NCBI RefSeq assembly: GCF_023109675.1
Contig: NZ_JALDUR010000011.1
Location: forward strand, 1 to 64,000
Direction of reading: 5' to 3'
From: Streptococcus parasanguinis
GTDB lineage: Bacteria > Bacillota > Bacilli > Lactobacillales > Streptococcaceae
Length of the DNA stretch: 64,000 nucleotides
The position numbers and the translations under genes were made by a program. This document shows, one piece after another, positions 8,984 to 18,840 of this stretch. A model generated the notes under the pieces. The model searched no databases. It saw only the letters and a program-made list of their open reading frames with translations, and was not told the origin of the DNA. Numbering within the stretch: the first letter of the stretch is position 1; every line of letters starts with the position of its first letter.

Positions 8984-9405
8984 CAATTGATATTAATGCT
9001 ATTCGTGAGGCTTTGCCGCATCGTTACCCAATGCTTTTGGTGGATCGCGTTATAGAAACAAGCGAAGATACGATTGTTGCCATTAAAAACGTGACAATTA
9101 ATGAACCATTTTTTAATGGACATTTTCCACAATATCCTGTTATGCCAGGTGTTCTCATCATGGAAGCTTTGGCACAAACAGCAGGTGTATTAGAGTTGTC
9201 AAAACCTGAAAATAAAGGGAAATTAGTCTTTTATGCAGGGATGGACAAGGTGAAGTTTAAAAAACAAGTCGTTCCAGGAGATCAACTGGTGATGACAGCT
9301 ACTTTTGTCAAACGTCGTGGAACCATTGCTGTTGTTGAAGCGAAAGCAGAGGTAGACGGTAAGCTTGCAGCTTCAGGAACACTTACTTTTGCAATTGGAA
9401 ATTAA
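8980..9405 (+). CDS. fabZ: 3-hydroxyacyl-ACP dehydratase
   Basis: Dehydrates 3-hydroxyacyl-ACP. A hot-dog fold of 141 residues with [11 protein letters not shown] near the N-terminus and the catalytic His and Glu in [20 protein letters not shown]. It overlaps accB by ATGA. In streptococci FabZ makes only the trans product and FabM isomerises it. Confidence 0.96.
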   Translation: MTIDINAIREALPHRYPMLLVDRVIETSEDTIVAIKNVTINEPFFNGHFPQYPVMPGVLIMEALAQTAGVLELSKPENKGKLVFYAGMDKVKFKKQVVPGDQLVMTATFVKRRGTIAVVEAKAEVDGKLAASGTLTFAIGN

Positions 9406-9418
9406 GAAAGGCCTATCT

Positions 9419-10783
9419 ATGTTTCGTAAGATCTTAATCGCCAATCGTGGTGAGATTGCAGTGCGCATTATTCGTGCGGCTCGTGAACTTGGCATCGAGA
9501 CGGTTGCGGTGTATTCTACTGCTGATAAAGAAGCCTTGCATACCTTACTAGCGGATGAAGCAGTCTGTATTGGCCCTGCTAAATCAACAGAATCTTATTT
9601 GAATATGAGTGCTGTCTTGTCTGCAGCTGTCTTAACAGGTGCAGAAGCTATCCACCCTGGTTTTGGATTTTTAAGTGAAAACTCAAAATTTGCAACCATG
9701 TGTGAGGAAGTGGGCATTAAATTTATTGGTCCTTCTGCTAAAGTCATGGATTTGATGGGGGATAAGATTAATGCTCGTAAACAGATGATCAAAGCAGGAG
9801 TGCCTGTTATTCCTGGATCAGATGGTGAAGTGTATACTGCTGAAGAAGCCCTCGAGATTGCAGAGCGTATTGGTTACCCTGTGATGTTGAAAGCATCTGC
9901 AGGAGGCGGTGGTAAGGGAATTCGGAAGGTTGAAAAACCAGAAGATTTGGTTGCTGCTTTTGAATCTGCTTCCTCAGAAGCTCAAGCTGCTTTTGGGAAT
10001 GGTGCCATGTATATGGAGCGGGTAATTTATCCGGCACGCCACATTGAAGTACAGATTTTAGCGGATCAGCATGGACATGTCATTCACTTAGGTGAACGCG
10101 ATTGCTCTCTTCAACGAAATAACCAAAAGGTTTTAGAAGAATCCCCTTCAATTGCTATCGGAAAAACTCTTCGTAATCAAATTGGTTCTGCTGCTGTTCG
10201 GGCTGCTGAATCAGTTGGGTATGAGAATGCTGGAACGATTGAATTCTTGTATGATGAAGGCAAGGGTGAGTTCTACTTTATGGAAATGAATACCCGTGTG
10301 CAAGTAGAGCATCCTGTCACGGAATTTGTAACAGGAGTTGATATCGTTAAGGAACAGATTAAAATCGCAGCTGGACAAGAATTATCCGTTACTCAAGAGG
10401 ATATTGTCATTAAAGGTCATGCGATTGAATGCCGGATCAATGCGGAAAATCCTTCCTTTAACTTTGCACCAAGCCCAGGTAAGATCACTAATCTCTATCT
10501 TCCAAGTGGTGGGGTTGGCTTGCGTGTGGATTCTGCTGTGTATCCTGGTTATACGATTCCACCATACTATGATAGTATGATTGCCAAGATCATTGTCCAT
10601 GGGGAAAATCGCTTTGATGCACTGATGAAAATGCAGCGTGCTCTTTATGAGTTGGAAATCGATGGTGTCACAACCAATAGCAGTTTCCAGTTGGATTTGA
10701 TTTCAGATTCACATGTGATCGCTGGTGATTATGACACTGCATTTTTGATGGAACAATTCCTTCCAAATTATAATAAGGAATGA
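9419..10783 (+). CDS. accC: Acetyl-CoA carboxylase, biotin carboxylase subunit
   Basis: ATP-dependent carboxylation of biotin on AccB. It has 454 residues: an N-terminal domain starting MFRKILIANRGEIA, an ATP-grasp domain with the glycine-rich loop KASAGGGGKGIR (about 160), and the C-terminal biotin carboxylase domain. The ATG at 9419 has AGAAAGG upstream and gives the standard N-terminus; the longer reading from 9365 lies inside fabZ. Confidence 0.96.
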   Translation: MFRKILIANRGEIAVRIIRAARELGIETVAVYSTADKEALHTLLADEAVCIGPAKSTESYLNMSAVLSAAVLTGAEAIHPGFGFLSENSKFATMCEEVGIKFIGPSAKVMDLMGDKINARKQMIKAGVPVIPGSDGEVYTAEEALEIAERIGYPVMLKASAGGGGKGIRKVEKPEDLVAAFESASSEAQAAFGNGAMYMERVIYPARHIEVQILADQHGHVIHLGERDCSLQRNNQKVLEESPSIAIGKTLRNQIGSAAVRAAESVGYENAGTIEFLYDEGKGEFYFMEMNTRVQVEHPVTEFVTGVDIVKEQIKIAAGQELSVTQEDIVIKGHAIECRINAENPSFNFAPSPGKITNLYLPSGGVGLRVDSAVYPGYTIPPYYDSMIAKIIVHGENRFDALMKMQRALYELEIDGVTTNSSFQLDLISDSHVIAGDYDTAFLMEQFLPNYNKE

Positions 10784-10786
10784 TGA

Positions 10787-10842
10787 AAAAGCCTGGACTT
10801 GTGAGGGAAGTATGAACATCATCTTCACAGTTTCAGGCTTTT
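10787..10842 (+). other. Inverted repeat between accC and accD
   Basis: AAAAGCCTG (10787-10795) pairs with CAGGCTTTT (10834-10842), with inner GTGA/TCAC pairing (10801-10804 with 10825-10828). It lies inside the operon, with only four Ts at its 3' end, so it is a leaky terminator or an RNA-processing hairpin that could lower accDA relative to the upstream genes. Confidence 0.5.
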
Positions 10843-10886
10843 ATAGTAATGCTTCAGATACTGTAGCATATTATAAGGAGTAAGTA

Positions 10887-11753
10887 ATGGCATTATTTTC
10901 TAAAAAAGATAAATATATTCGGATCAATCCGAATAGGTCAGCCTGGAAGGAGCCTCAGCCAAAACCTGAAGTTCCTGATGAACTATTTTCACAATGCCCA
11001 GGTTGTAAACATACCATTTACCAAAAGGATTTAGGTAGTGAACGAGTATGCCCGAATTGTGGCTATACCTTCCGTATTTCTGCTAAAGAACGCTTGGCGC
11101 TGACAGTGGATCCAGCTAGCTTTGAAGAAATGTTTACAGGAATCGAAACAACAGATCCTTTGAATTTCCCAAATTATAAGAAGAAACTAGCAGCAGTTCG
11201 GGAAATGACAGGACTGGATGAAGCTGTCCTAACTGGCACTGCCTTGATTAAAGGGCAAAAAGTTGCGCTTGGGATCATGGATTCCAACTTTATCATGGCT
11301 TCAATGGGTTCTGTAGTAGGTGAAAAAATTACTCGTTTATTTGAATTTGCGACAAAAGAAAAATTGCCAGTTGTTCTCTTTACCGCTTCCGGTGGTGCTC
11401 GGATGCAAGAAGGAATCGTGAGTTTGATGCAAATGGCAAAGATTTCTGCGGCTGTTCAACATCATTCTAAAGAAAAATTATTCTATTTGACAGTATTGAC
11501 AGATCCGACAACTGGTGGGGTGACAGCCTCATTTGCTATGGAAGGTGATATTATCATGGCAGAGAGTCAGGCCTTGGTCGGGTTTGCCGGTCGTCGCGTG
11601 ATCGAATCAACTGTGCGTGAAAAAATGCCAGATGATTTCCAAAAAGCAGAATTTCTACAAGAACATGGATTTGTAGACTTGATCGTGGAGAGAAGCCAAA
11701 TCCGAGCAACAGTTGGACAATTATTGGCCCTTCATGGAGGTAAACATGAGTAA
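10887..11753 (+). CDS. accD: Acetyl-CoA carboxylase, carboxyltransferase beta subunit
   Basis: With AccA moves the carboxyl group from biotin to acetyl-CoA. It has 288 residues: an N-terminal four-cysteine zinc ribbon (CPGC and CPNC, about residues 34-56) and a crotonase-like carboxyltransferase domain with [10 protein letters not shown] and [15 protein letters not shown] follows AAGGAG. Its end overlaps accA by eight bases. Confidence 0.96.
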   Translation: MALFSKKDKYIRINPNRSAWKEPQPKPEVPDELFSQCPGCKHTIYQKDLGSERVCPNCGYTFRISAKERLALTVDPASFEEMFTGIETTDPLNFPNYKKKLAAVREMTGLDEAVLTGTALIKGQKVALGIMDSNFIMASMGSVVGEKITRLFEFATKEKLPVVLFTASGGARMQEGIVSLMQMAKISAAVQHHSKEKLFYLTVLTDPTTGGVTASFAMEGDIIMAESQALVGFAGRRVIESTVREKMPDDFQKAEFLQEHGFVDLIVERSQIRATVGQLLALHGGKHE

Positions 11754-12516
11754 AATAACACAGATTATTAAAGAAGCACGTGACCAAGGAAGATTGACTG
11801 CTCTTGATTTTGCTCAAGGAATTTTTGATGATTTTATCGAATTGCATGGAGATCGAAACTTCCGTGATGATGGTGCGGTGATTGGTGGGATTGGACGCTT
11901 AGGCGATCAAACGGTTACAGTCGTTGGGATCCAAAAAGGAAAAAATCTTCAGGATAATCTAAAACGTAATTTTGGACAACCACATCCAGAAGGCTATCGA
12001 AAAGCTTTGCGCCTCATGAAGCAAGCAGAGAAATTTGGCCGTCCAGTTGTGACCTTTATCAATACAGCGGGTGCTTATCCTGGTGTTGGTGCTGAAGAAC
12101 GAGGACAAGGTGAAGCCATTGCCCGTAACCTTATGGAAATGAGTGATTTAAAAGTTCCAATTATCGCGATTATCATCGGAGAAGGTGGTTCTGGTGGTGC
12201 CTTAGCTCTTGCTGTAGCAGATAAGGTTTGGATGCTTGAGAACTCCATCTATGCAGTCTTGAGTCCAGAAGGTTTCGCCTCTATTCTTTGGAAAGATGGA
12301 AGTCGTGCTATGGAAGCAGCAGAGTTGATGAAGATTACTTCTCACGAATTATTAAATATGGAAATTGTCGATAAGGTGATTCCCGAGCATGGATTTTCAA
12401 ATGGAGAACTACTGGCTCAAGTGAAGAAGGAATTACAGGAAGAGTTAAAGGTTTTACAAGCCTTACCTCTCGAAGAGCTTCTGGAGCAACGCTACCAACG
12501 TTTTCGTAAATATTAA
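11746..12516 (+). CDS. accA: Acetyl-CoA carboxylase, carboxyltransferase alpha subunit
   Basis: Partner of AccD in the carboxyltransferase. It has 256 residues, with [18 protein letters not shown] and [13 protein letters not shown] motifs. The start is ATG at 11746, preceded by GGAGG inside accD and overlapping it; the longer reading from 11713 is not needed. It is the last gene of the fab/acc cluster and is followed by a strong terminator. It is shorter than the roughly 320 residues of enterobacterial AccA, as usual in streptococci. Confidence 0.95.
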   Translation: MSKITQIIKEARDQGRLTALDFAQGIFDDFIELHGDRNFRDDGAVIGGIGRLGDQTVTVVGIQKGKNLQDNLKRNFGQPHPEGYRKALRLMKQAEKFGRPVVTFINTAGAYPGVGAEERGQGEAIARNLMEMSDLKVPIIAIIIGEGGSGGALALAVADKVWMLENSIYAVLSPEGFASILWKDGSRAMEAAELMKITSHELLNMEIVDKVIPEHGFSNGELLAQVKKELQEELKVLQALPLEELLEQRYQRFRKY

Positions 12517-12553
12517 AAAACTGAGCTTGCAAATTGCAAGACTCAGTTTTTTT
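12515..12553. terminator. Bidirectional terminator between accA and serS
   Basis: AAAAAACTGAG with an inner TTGCA pairs with TGCAA and CTCAGTTTTTTT. T runs on both strands allow it to end the fab/acc cluster and the convergent serS gene. Confidence 0.88.
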
Positions 12554-12558
12554 AAACT

Positions 12559-13836
12559 TTATTTTGGTGCGATGACTTCTGCACCACCCATGTATGGACG
12601 AAGAACTTCAGGAATGGTTACAGAACCATCTTCGTTTTGATAGTTTTCAAGAATAGCAGCGACGGTACGTCCAACAGCTAACCCTGAACCGTTCAAAGTG
12701 TGAAGAAGTTTGACTTTACCATCTGCTTCGTCACGGTAGCGGATTTGCGCACGACGAGCTTGGAAATCTTCTGTATTGGAACAGCTTGAGATTTCACGGT
12801 AGGTATTTTGTGCTGGGATCCATACTTCTAAGTCGTAAGTCTTAGCAGCTGAGAAGCCCATGTCTCCTGTTGAGAGAGCTACTACACGGTATGGAAGATT
12901 CAGTTTTTGAAGGATATTTTCAGCATTGACAACCATTTTTTCCAATTCATCATATGATTCTTCTGGTTTAGCAAACTTCACCATTTCAACCTTATGGAAT
13001 TGGTGCAAACGGATCAATCCACGAGTATCACGACCAGCTGAACCAGCTTCTGAACGGAATGATGGACTCATAGCGGTGAAATAGATTGGAAGGTCTTTCC
13101 CATCAAGAATTTCATCGCGGTAGTAGTTTGTCAAAGGAACTTCGGCTGTTGGAATGAGGACATAATTGGTATCGCTAAGTTCAAAAGTGTCTTCCTTGAA
13201 TTTTGGATACTGACCAGTACCAAACATAGAATCATGGTTGACCATGTAAGGAGGGATGACTTCAGTGTAGCCTTCCTTGCCATGTTCGTCCAACATGAAG
13301 TTGTAGATAGCGCGTTCTAAGCGAGCTCCAAGTCCTTTGTAGAAGAGGAAACGAGCACCAGTGACTTTAGCCCCGCGTTCCCAGTCAAGGATATCAAGGT
13401 CTTCTCCTAAATCCCAGTGAGCTTTTGGTTCAAAGCCAAATTCGCGCGGTGTTCCCCAACGGCGAACCTCAACGTTGTCATCCTCATCTGCTCCAACAGG
13501 GACACTATCAGCTGGGATATTTGGAAGGGTAGTAGTGAATTCAGTTAATTTGGCATCGATTTCAGCCAATTCTGTATCCAATGCTTTGACTTCTGCAGAG
13601 AGGGTTTGCATGGCAGCAATCTTATCATCTGCATTTTCCTTGTTGCGTTTAGCTTGTGCGATTTCAGCAGATACGGTGTTACGCTCTGCTTTGAGATTTT
13701 CTACTTTGACTAAGATATCTCGACGTTTGGCATCGATTTCTTTCATTTCATTCAAAATAGCTGCATCTACGCCACGTGTTGCCAATTTTTTAGCAACCGC
13801 ATCAAAGTCTGTACGAATCCGTTTAATATCTAACAT
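12559..13836 (-). CDS. serS: Seryl-tRNA synthetase
   Basis: Charges tRNA-Ser (and tRNA-Sec where present). It has 425 residues: an N-terminal coiled-coil tRNA-binding arm (about 30-110) and a class II catalytic core with motif 2 around [20 protein letters not shown] and motif 3 [19 protein letters not shown]. The ATG at 13836 follows AAGGAG; the longer reading to 13899 lies within the T-box terminator region and is rejected. It is expressed from its own promoter through a T-box leader. Confidence 0.96.
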   Translation of the reverse strand: MLDIKRIRTDFDAVAKKLATRGVDAAILNEMKEIDAKRRDILVKVENLKAERNTVSAEIAQAKRNKENADDKIAAMQTLSAEVKALDTELAEIDAKLTEFTTTLPNIPADSVPVGADEDDNVEVRRWGTPREFGFEPKAHWDLGEDLDILDWERGAKVTGARFLFYKGLGARLERAIYNFMLDEHGKEGYTEVIPPYMVNHDSMFGTGQYPKFKEDTFELSDTNYVLIPTAEVPLTNYYRDEILDGKDLPIYFTAMSPSFRSEAGSAGRDTRGLIRLHQFHKVEMVKFAKPEESYDELEKMVVNAENILQKLNLPYRVVALSTGDMGFSAAKTYDLEVWIPAQNTYREISSCSNTEDFQARRAQIRYRDEADGKVKLLHTLNGSGLAVGRTVAAILENYQNEDGSVTIPEVLRPYMGGAEVIAPK

Positions 13837-13852
13837 AGCTTCTCCTTTAACA

Positions 13853-14029
13853 AAAAACACACCTATCAGAGTGTTGGAGTGGCAGAGCCACGGTTCCATC
13901 CAACTTCACAGGTGTGCACTTGATTCGATATTGTATTTTAAAGAAACGGTAGAATTTCAATTAAGATTTCTATCTGCTCGCAGCAACCGCAGACTTTCTG
14001 AAAGAACCTCTTAACTTACTTATCCGTTT
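13853..14029 (-). ncRNA. T-box leader of serS
   Basis: Read on the minus strand, the leader carries a T-box-like core GGATGGAACCGTGG and a long terminator in which ACACCT/AGGTGT, GTTGGA/TCCAAC and GTGGC/GCCAC pair, ending in a run of six Ts just before the serS Shine-Dalgarno. Uncharged tRNA-Ser would stabilise the antiterminator. I could not assign the serine specifier codon by eye. Confidence 0.82.
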
Positions 14030-14035
14030 GCGTCT

Positions 14036-14064
14036 ATTATACAAGAAAAGATCCTATTTTGCAA
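14036..14064 (-). promoter_or_regulatory. serS promoter
   Basis: Minus-strand -35 TTGCAA (14064-14059) and -10 TATAAT (14041-14036) are exactly 17 bases apart; the -35 lies inside the 3' end of the DUF956 gene. Transcription would start at the beginning of the T-box leader. Confidence 0.82.
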
Positions 14065-14422
14065 ATAGATTTTTAATTTTAGCCGTGATGATTTGGATCA
14101 ACGTAGGAAGTTTGACAATTTTATCATTTCCTAGATGTTCCCGAGCAATTTTTAAAATTTTTCCAGAGTCTTTTGAAGCAAAGAGAAATTTTGATTCTCT
14201 GGTATAGATTTCAAAATGGCGGCTAATTTTACGTCCGGATACATTGGCTCCGATTCGCTCGATTTCTTGCCAGGGAATTTGGATGTAGTCTTCAACATTT
14301 GCATCCGCATAAAATTCAAAAGCGGCATTCCCGACTAGGATTTTTCCAACCTTTCCCCCCACTCCAAGGTAAGAAACCCCTGTAGTATGGAATTCAACGG
14401 TTTTATTCAATGATTGAGCCAT
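14054..14422 (-). CDS. manO: DUF956 family protein (ManO-like)
   Basis: A 122-residue soluble protein of the DUF956 family, which is typically encoded beside mannose-family PTS genes in streptococci and lactococci and is presumed to be regulatory; no biochemical activity is known to me. It is basic in its C-terminal third (TAKIKNLFAK end), with no membrane segment. AGGAGG precedes ATG. It follows manN but is separated by a terminator and has its own -10, so it may be expressed independently of manLMN. The symbol is by analogy. Confidence 0.75.
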   Translation of the reverse strand: MAQSLNKTVEFHTTGVSYLGVGGKVGKILVGNAAFEFYADANVEDYIQIPWQEIERIGANVSGRKISRHFEIYTRESKFLFASKDSGKILKIAREHLGNDKIVKLPTLIQIITAKIKNLFAK

Positions 14423-14450
14423 GAGATCCTCCTGTATTGCTGTTCACTCC

Positions 14451-14459
14451 ATTATATCA
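14451..14459 (-). promoter_or_regulatory. -10 element of the DUF956 gene
   Basis: Extended -10 TGATATAAT on the minus strand, about 30 bases before the start codon and directly behind the manN terminator. No convincing -35 is seen. Confidence 0.5.
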
Positions 14460-14463
14460 TAAT

Positions 14464-14489
14464 AAAAAGAAGGCCGAAACCTTCTTTTT
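14464..14489 (-). terminator. manLMN terminator
   Basis: AAAAAGAAGG and CCTTCTTTTT form a perfect 10-bp stem with a six-base loop and a T run on the minus strand, 14 bases after the manN stop. Confidence 0.88.
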
Positions 14490-14502
14490 AGTTGATCTTT
14501 GC

Positions 14503-15414
14503 TTACATCAAGCCAGCAACGTGTGCTAATACACCGATTACAAAGAGAGCGATGATGATAGTGATTGGAGATACTTTTTTCTTCAACAACCACATACAAG
14601 CAAAAGTAAGAAGCAATCCCATCAAACCAGGAATCAATGAATCCAAGTTTTGTTGGAAAGTTGTAACTTTTTCAGGTGTTTGAGATAGGCCTGAACCAAC
14701 TTGAGCGAAGGCTTCTTGAATTCCTTTGAAACCTTCAGGAAGTTTATCCCAATGGATATAAGCTTTGTCGTCTAATTTGACAGAAGAAACATTGAAGACG
14801 AATTTAATAGATACCCAACGTTCTACCAAGACAGCGAGGATGAACATCCCAAGGATAGAAGCCCCTTTAGTGATGTCTTGCAAGATCCCACCAGACATAT
14901 CTTTGGTAATTTCAGAACCTGCTTTATAGCCAAGTTCTTGCGTATACCACAAGAAGGCCATACGAATCGCATTCCATGCGATAAAGAAGATGAGTGGGCC
15001 AAGGATGTTACCAGACGCAGCAAGTGATGCACCAAGAGCCCCAAGAATTGGACGTACTGTAAACCAGAATACTGGATCTCCGATACCCGCCAAAGGACCC
15101 ATCATACCAATTTTAACCCCTTGGATGGCAGCATCGTCAATCGCAGCACCGTTTGCTCTTTCTTCTTCAAGAGCAAGTGTTACCCCGATGATAGGAGCGG
15201 CAACGTATGGGTGAGTGTTGAAGAATTCCATGTGACGTTCAAGAGCAGCCGCTTGGTCTTCTTTCTTCGTGTAGAGTTTTTTGATAGCTGGGATCAATGA
15301 GTAAGCCCAACCCAAGTTTTGCATCCGTTCATAGTTCCAAGAACCTTGCAAGAAGGTTGAACGCCACCAAACTTTTTGACGATCTGATTTAGATAATTGT
15401 AATTTTTCAGTCAT
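14503..15414 (-). CDS. manN: Mannose/glucose PTS component IID
   Basis: Membrane subunit of the mannose-family PTS permease that with ManM imports and phosphorylates glucose, mannose, glucosamine and related sugars. It has 303 residues of the EIID family; the N-terminal half is soluble (QGSWNYERMQNLGWAYSLIPAIKKLY) and the C-terminal part holds hydrophobic segments. ManM/ManN are also known receptors for class IIa bacteriocins. Third gene of manLMN, after ManM by 18 bases. Confidence 0.95.
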   Translation of the reverse strand: MTEKLQLSKSDRQKVWWRSTFLQGSWNYERMQNLGWAYSLIPAIKKLYTKKEDQAAALERHMEFFNTHPYVAAPIIGVTLALEEERANGAAIDDAAIQGVKIGMMGPLAGIGDPVFWFTVRPILGALGASLAASGNILGPLIFFIAWNAIRMAFLWYTQELGYKAGSEITKDMSGGILQDITKGASILGMFILAVLVERWVSIKFVFNVSSVKLDDKAYIHWDKLPEGFKGIQEAFAQVGSGLSQTPEKVTTFQQNLDSLIPGLMGLLLTFACMWLLKKKVSPITIIIALFVIGVLAHVAGLM

Positions 15415-15432
15415 GATAGTGTCACACCTTTC

Positions 15433-16236
15433 TTAATAGTCTTCGAGAATGTCGCCGATTGGATCGTTAGAAGTAGCGGCTCCGCCACCTCCATTGCCAC
15501 CTTTCTTAGAAAGAGTGAGGTAGATCAAGGCAAGGGCAACACCAATTGCTCCAAGAGCAATCAAGGTCAATTGGCTAACGGCAGCAAGGGCAAAACCGAT
15601 GGCAAAGAATGGCCATACTTCACGACTCGCCATCATGTTGATAACCATGGCATAACCAACGGCTACAACCATACCACCACCGATTTGCATTCCATCAGAG
15701 AGCCATTTTGGCATTTGTTCAAGAGCAGTTTTGACAGTTTCAGCAGGAATCATCAACAAGAGGGCTGCAGGAATGGCGATACGAAGACCTTGAAGAAGAA
15801 GGGCCACAAAGTGAGCGCGTTCTACACCTTTGATATCCCCTTTTCTAGCAGCAGCGTCGGCAGTGTGAACCAAACCAACGGAAAGGGTACGGACGATCAT
15901 GGTCAAGAAAAGACCAGCAACTGCAAGTGGAATAGCGACACCTTGAGCGACAGCGATTCCTTTTGTACTGAAGTCTCCCCCAAGTACCATGATGATGGCA
16001 GCAGCGACAGATGCAAGGGCAGCATCGGGTGCAACTGCGGCACCAATGTTTGCCCAGCCAAGTGCAATAAATTGAAGTGAACCACCAAGCATAATGCCAG
16101 CAGTCAAATTACCTGTTACCAAACCGATTAAGGTACAAGCAACAAGGGGTTGGTGGAATTGGAATTGGTCAAGGATACCTTCAAGACCTGCTAAGAAGGC
16201 AACAACGACCACTAATACCATAGAAATAATAGACAT
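15433..16236 (-). CDS. manM: Mannose/glucose PTS component IIC
   Basis: Sugar-translocating membrane subunit. It has 267 residues with several hydrophobic helices and the family stretch GNLTAGIMLGGSLQFIALGW near 40-60; a glycine-rich cytoplasmic tail (GGNGGGG) follows the last helix. AAAGGA precedes ATG. It lies between manL and manN. Confidence 0.95.
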   Translation of the reverse strand: MSIISMVLVVVVAFLAGLEGILDQFQFHQPLVACTLIGLVTGNLTAGIMLGGSLQFIALGWANIGAAVAPDAALASVAAAIIMVLGGDFSTKGIAVAQGVAIPLAVAGLFLTMIVRTLSVGLVHTADAAARKGDIKGVERAHFVALLLQGLRIAIPAALLLMIPAETVKTALEQMPKWLSDGMQIGGGMVVAVGYAMVINMMASREVWPFFAIGFALAAVSQLTLIALGAIGVALALIYLTLSKKGGNGGGGAATSNDPIGDILEDY

Positions 16237-16263
16237 GTTTAAAATCCTTTCGTAAGTAATCGA

Positions 16264-17253
16264 TTATTGAACGTTAGCTTTGTTAATTAAGTCAAACAAA
16301 TCTTTCTTAGAGTCATTTGGCACTTTACGGACGTCAAATTCTACTCCAAGATCACGCATTTTTTCAAATGTAGCCACGTCATCTTTATCCATTGATAACA
16401 CATTGTTCACCATGGTTTTACCAGTTGAGTGGGCCATTGAACCAACGTTCAAGGTTTTAATCGGAACACCACCTTCGATGGCGCGAAGAGCATCTTGAGG
16501 TGTTTCAAATAAGATCAAAGCATGGGTATTTCCAAAACGTGGATCTTTTGCAACGTCGATCAATTTTTGAATTGGGACAACGTTTGCTTTCACACCATTC
16601 GGTGCCGCTTGTTTGATCAATTCCTTACGGAGTTCATCTTTAGCAACAGAATCTGAAGCAACAATGATCCGATCGGCTTTTGAATCAGGTGTCCAAGCAG
16701 TTGCGACTTGTCCATGAAGAAGACGTGTATCTAAGCGGGCAAGGTTAATCTTGAGTTTTCCATCTCCGATAACCGTTCCTTCTGGAATAGCAGCTTGGGC
16801 TACAGGAGCAGCAGTGGCTGTACTAGCTTCTTCAACAGGATTCAATTCTTCTGGAAGGGCTTTGACACCGTCTTTTGCTTCCTTGATGATGTTTGCAGCG
16901 ACTTGATCAACGCCGGCATTTGCATCCATCAAACGTTCTGTATAAGCTTGAATCAACATTGGAAGGTTCAATCCTGTGATGATCGCAAATTTACGATCTG
17001 GATTTTCTCCCATGACGCGACTTGCTTGGTTAAATGGAGAACCACTCCAAAGGTCAGCCAAAACCAAGACTTCATCTTCTGCATCAAATGCGGCAACAGC
17101 TGCATTAAATTTAGCATAGAGATCATCCGGGCCTTCACTTGGCATGAACGTAACCACTTGAACTTTCTCTTGATCCCCAAAGATCATCGAGCCGGATTGG
17201 TGGATTCCAGCTGCAAATTCACCGTGGCTAGCAATAATGATACCAATACTCAT
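16264..17253 (-). CDS. manL: Mannose/glucose PTS component IIAB
   Basis: Cytoplasmic phosphotransfer protein. The IIA domain (about 1-140) has the phospho-His in [10 protein letters not shown]; an Ala/Pro-rich linker (about 140-165) leads to a IIB domain with its phospho-His in [10 protein letters not shown]. It receives phosphate from HPr and passes it to the sugar through ManMN; ManL also mediates CcpA-independent glucose repression in streptococci. Two in-frame ATGs exist: the first (17262) abuts GGAGGA with no spacing, while the second (17253) lies nine bases from it. I choose the second, giving 329 residues. Confidence 0.95.
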   Translation of the reverse strand: MSIGIIIASHGEFAAGIHQSGSMIFGDQEKVQVVTFMPSEGPDDLYAKFNAAVAAFDAEDEVLVLADLWSGSPFNQASRVMGENPDRKFAIITGLNLPMLIQAYTERLMDANAGVDQVAANIIKEAKDGVKALPEELNPVEEASTATAAPVAQAAIPEGTVIGDGKLKINLARLDTRLLHGQVATAWTPDSKADRIIVASDSVAKDELRKELIKQAAPNGVKANVVPIQKLIDVAKDPRFGNTHALILFETPQDALRAIEGGVPIKTLNVGSMAHSTGKTMVNNVLSMDKDDVATFEKMRDLGVEFDVRKVPNDSKKDLFDLINKANVQ

Positions 17254-17292
17254 TATTGACATTCCTCCTTATAAAATTTGTTTGACTTTCAG

Positions 17293-17309
17293 TTTAAGAA
17301 AACTTTAAG
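17293..17309 (+). promoter_or_regulatory. CiaR-type direct repeat in the manL leader
   Basis: TTTAAG (17293-17298) and TTTAAG (17304-17309) with a five-base spacer match the CiaR consensus exactly. The site is just downstream of the manL -10, a position expected to repress. In S. pneumoniae the man operon is a known CiaR-repressed target. Confidence 0.78.
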
Positions 17310-17316
17310 CTACTTT

Positions 17317-17345
17317 ATTATAAATCGTTTCCACACTTAAGTCAA
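17317..17345 (-). promoter_or_regulatory. manL promoter with overlapping CcpA (cre) site
   Basis: -35 TTGACT (17345-17340) and -10 TATAAT (17322-17317) are 17 bases apart on the minus strand. Between and over them the minus strand reads TGGAAACGATTTA (17333-17321), close to the cre consensus, suggesting CcpA control. The remaining bases to 17585 are AT-rich and show nothing I can name. Confidence 0.78.
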
Positions 17346-17585
17346 TTTTTCTATCAAAATCTCGATGTAAAAACATTGATTTATTATATTAAATTATCGT
17401 TAGATAGAAAAAGAATGCTCTTGAATGGCTCTTGTTTATTAGTTGATGATGGCAGAAGAAAGCAATGATATGTAGGTTTCATAGGATTTGAATTTCAATA
17501 AAAATATTCCAATAATCGATCTATATCCGCAAAAATAAAAAATAAATATATAACAAATTGTATATGAGAGTGATTGAGAGCACTC

Positions 17586-17612
17586 AAAAAGACTAGCCCA
17601 GTTGGGCTAGTC
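17586..17612 (-). terminator. adhP terminator
   Basis: GACTAGCCCA and TGGGCTAGTC form a perfect 10-bp stem with a two-base centre; on the minus strand five Ts follow. It lies 17 bases after the adhP stop. Confidence 0.88.
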
Positions 17613-17628
17613 CTGTAGGTTCAGTTGT

Positions 17629-18651
17629 TTAGTTTGTAAAGTCAAGTACCATACGTCCTTGAATGGTTCCGGCTTCCATTTCGTCAAAGACTTTGACAGC
17701 ATCTTCTACTGGACGTTTTTGAACGACAGGGACTACCAAGCCTTCTGCACCAAATTGGAAGGCTTCTTCCAAGTCTTTACGAGTTCCTACAAGAGAACCA
17801 ATGACTTGGATACCATCTAATACCGTTTTCACAATGCTGAGGTCCATCATTTCAGAAGGAAGACCAACTGCGACCACGCGGCCACCTGCACGAACAGAAT
17901 CTACTGCTTGGTTGAAAGCTACTTTAGAAACAGCTGTTACGACAGCAGAGTGAGCTCCACCATTTGTTTTTTCTTGGATCAATCCTGGAACATCTTCGAC
18001 TTCACGACCGTTGATGACAAAATCTGCACCAACTTCTTTCGCCAATTCTAGTTTATCATTGTTGATATCGACAGCGATGACATGTGCGTTGAAGACTTTC
18101 TTAGCATATTGAACAGCCAAGTTTCCTAGTCCACCAGCTCCATAGATAACGATCCATTGTCCTGGTTCAGCTTTGGCTTCTTTGATAGCTTTGTAAGTGG
18201 TAACACCTGCACACGTAATAGAAGAAGCTTGGGCTGGATCTAATCCTTCAGGTACTTTCACTGCGTAATCTGCAGTAACGATACATTGTTCAGCCATTCC
18301 TCCATCAACAGAGTAACCAGCATTTTTTACAGTACGACAGAGAGTTTCACGACCAGTTGTACAGTATTCACAAGTTCCACATCCTTCGAAGAACCATGCG
18401 ACACTGACACGATCCCCAACCTTTAGGCTCTTAACATCTGGAGCAACTTCTTTAACAATACCGATTCCTTCGTGTCCAAGAACACGGCCTGGAACTTTAC
18501 CAAAGTCTCCGTGAGCAACGTGCAAGTCAGTGTGGCAGACACCACAGTATTCGATTTGAACAAGAGCTTCCCCTGTTTCAAGTGGACGCATGTCTTTGTT
18601 TGCAACGATTTCAACACCAGTACCTTCTGGATTTACAACAACAGCTTTCAT
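17629..18651 (-). CDS. adhP: Zinc-dependent alcohol dehydrogenase AdhP
   Basis: NAD-dependent alcohol/aldehyde oxidoreductase of the medium-chain family, making ethanol in mixed-acid fermentation. It has 340 residues: catalytic-zinc ligands in CGVCHTDLH (about 37-45) and GHEG (about 60), four structural-zinc cysteines in [15 protein letters not shown] (about 92-106), and a Rossmann motif GAGGLG near 170. AAGGAGG precedes ATG. It has its own promoter with a cre site downstream of the -10, so it is probably catabolite-controlled. Confidence 0.94.
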   Translation of the reverse strand: MKAVVVNPEGTGVEIVANKDMRPLETGEALVQIEYCGVCHTDLHVAHGDFGKVPGRVLGHEGIGIVKEVAPDVKSLKVGDRVSVAWFFEGCGTCEYCTTGRETLCRTVKNAGYSVDGGMAEQCIVTADYAVKVPEGLDPAQASSITCAGVTTYKAIKEAKAEPGQWIVIYGAGGLGNLAVQYAKKVFNAHVIAVDINNDKLELAKEVGADFVINGREVEDVPGLIQEKTNGGAHSAVVTAVSKVAFNQAVDSVRAGGRVVAVGLPSEMMDLSIVKTVLDGIQVIGSLVGTRKDLEEAFQFGAEGLVVPVVQKRPVEDAVKVFDEMEAGTIQGRMVLDFTN

Positions 18652-18692
18652 TTTGTTCCTCCTTAAGTGAACGAGAAGCGGTTTAGAATTTT

Positions 18693-18749
18693 TGAAAGCG
18701 CTTCTTTAATAACTATGTTAATAATATCACAAACTAGATGGCAAGGCAA
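18693..18749 (-). promoter_or_regulatory. adhP promoter and cre site
   Basis: -35 TTGCCT (18749-18744) and -10 TATTAT (18726-18721) are 17 bases apart on the minus strand. A good CcpA site, TGAAAGCGCTTCT (18693-18705), lies about 15 bases past the -10, where bound CcpA would block transcription. Confidence 0.75.
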
Positions 18750-18840
18750 TGAAAAAAATGAAAAAATAGGAGGGTATTGATTAACCGATTAAGTATTTAG
18801 GATAGAAAAAGACATGAGGGATAGCTCATGTCTGTTCCTA

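Noticed and set aside
13475..14014. A 179-residue plus-strand ORF antisense to serS
   Set aside because: Covers the serS start and T-box leader on the other strand; no promoter or ribosome site.
15571..16080. A 169-residue plus-strand ORF antisense to manM
   Set aside because: A shadow of the manM coding frame; composition unlike a protein and no start signals.
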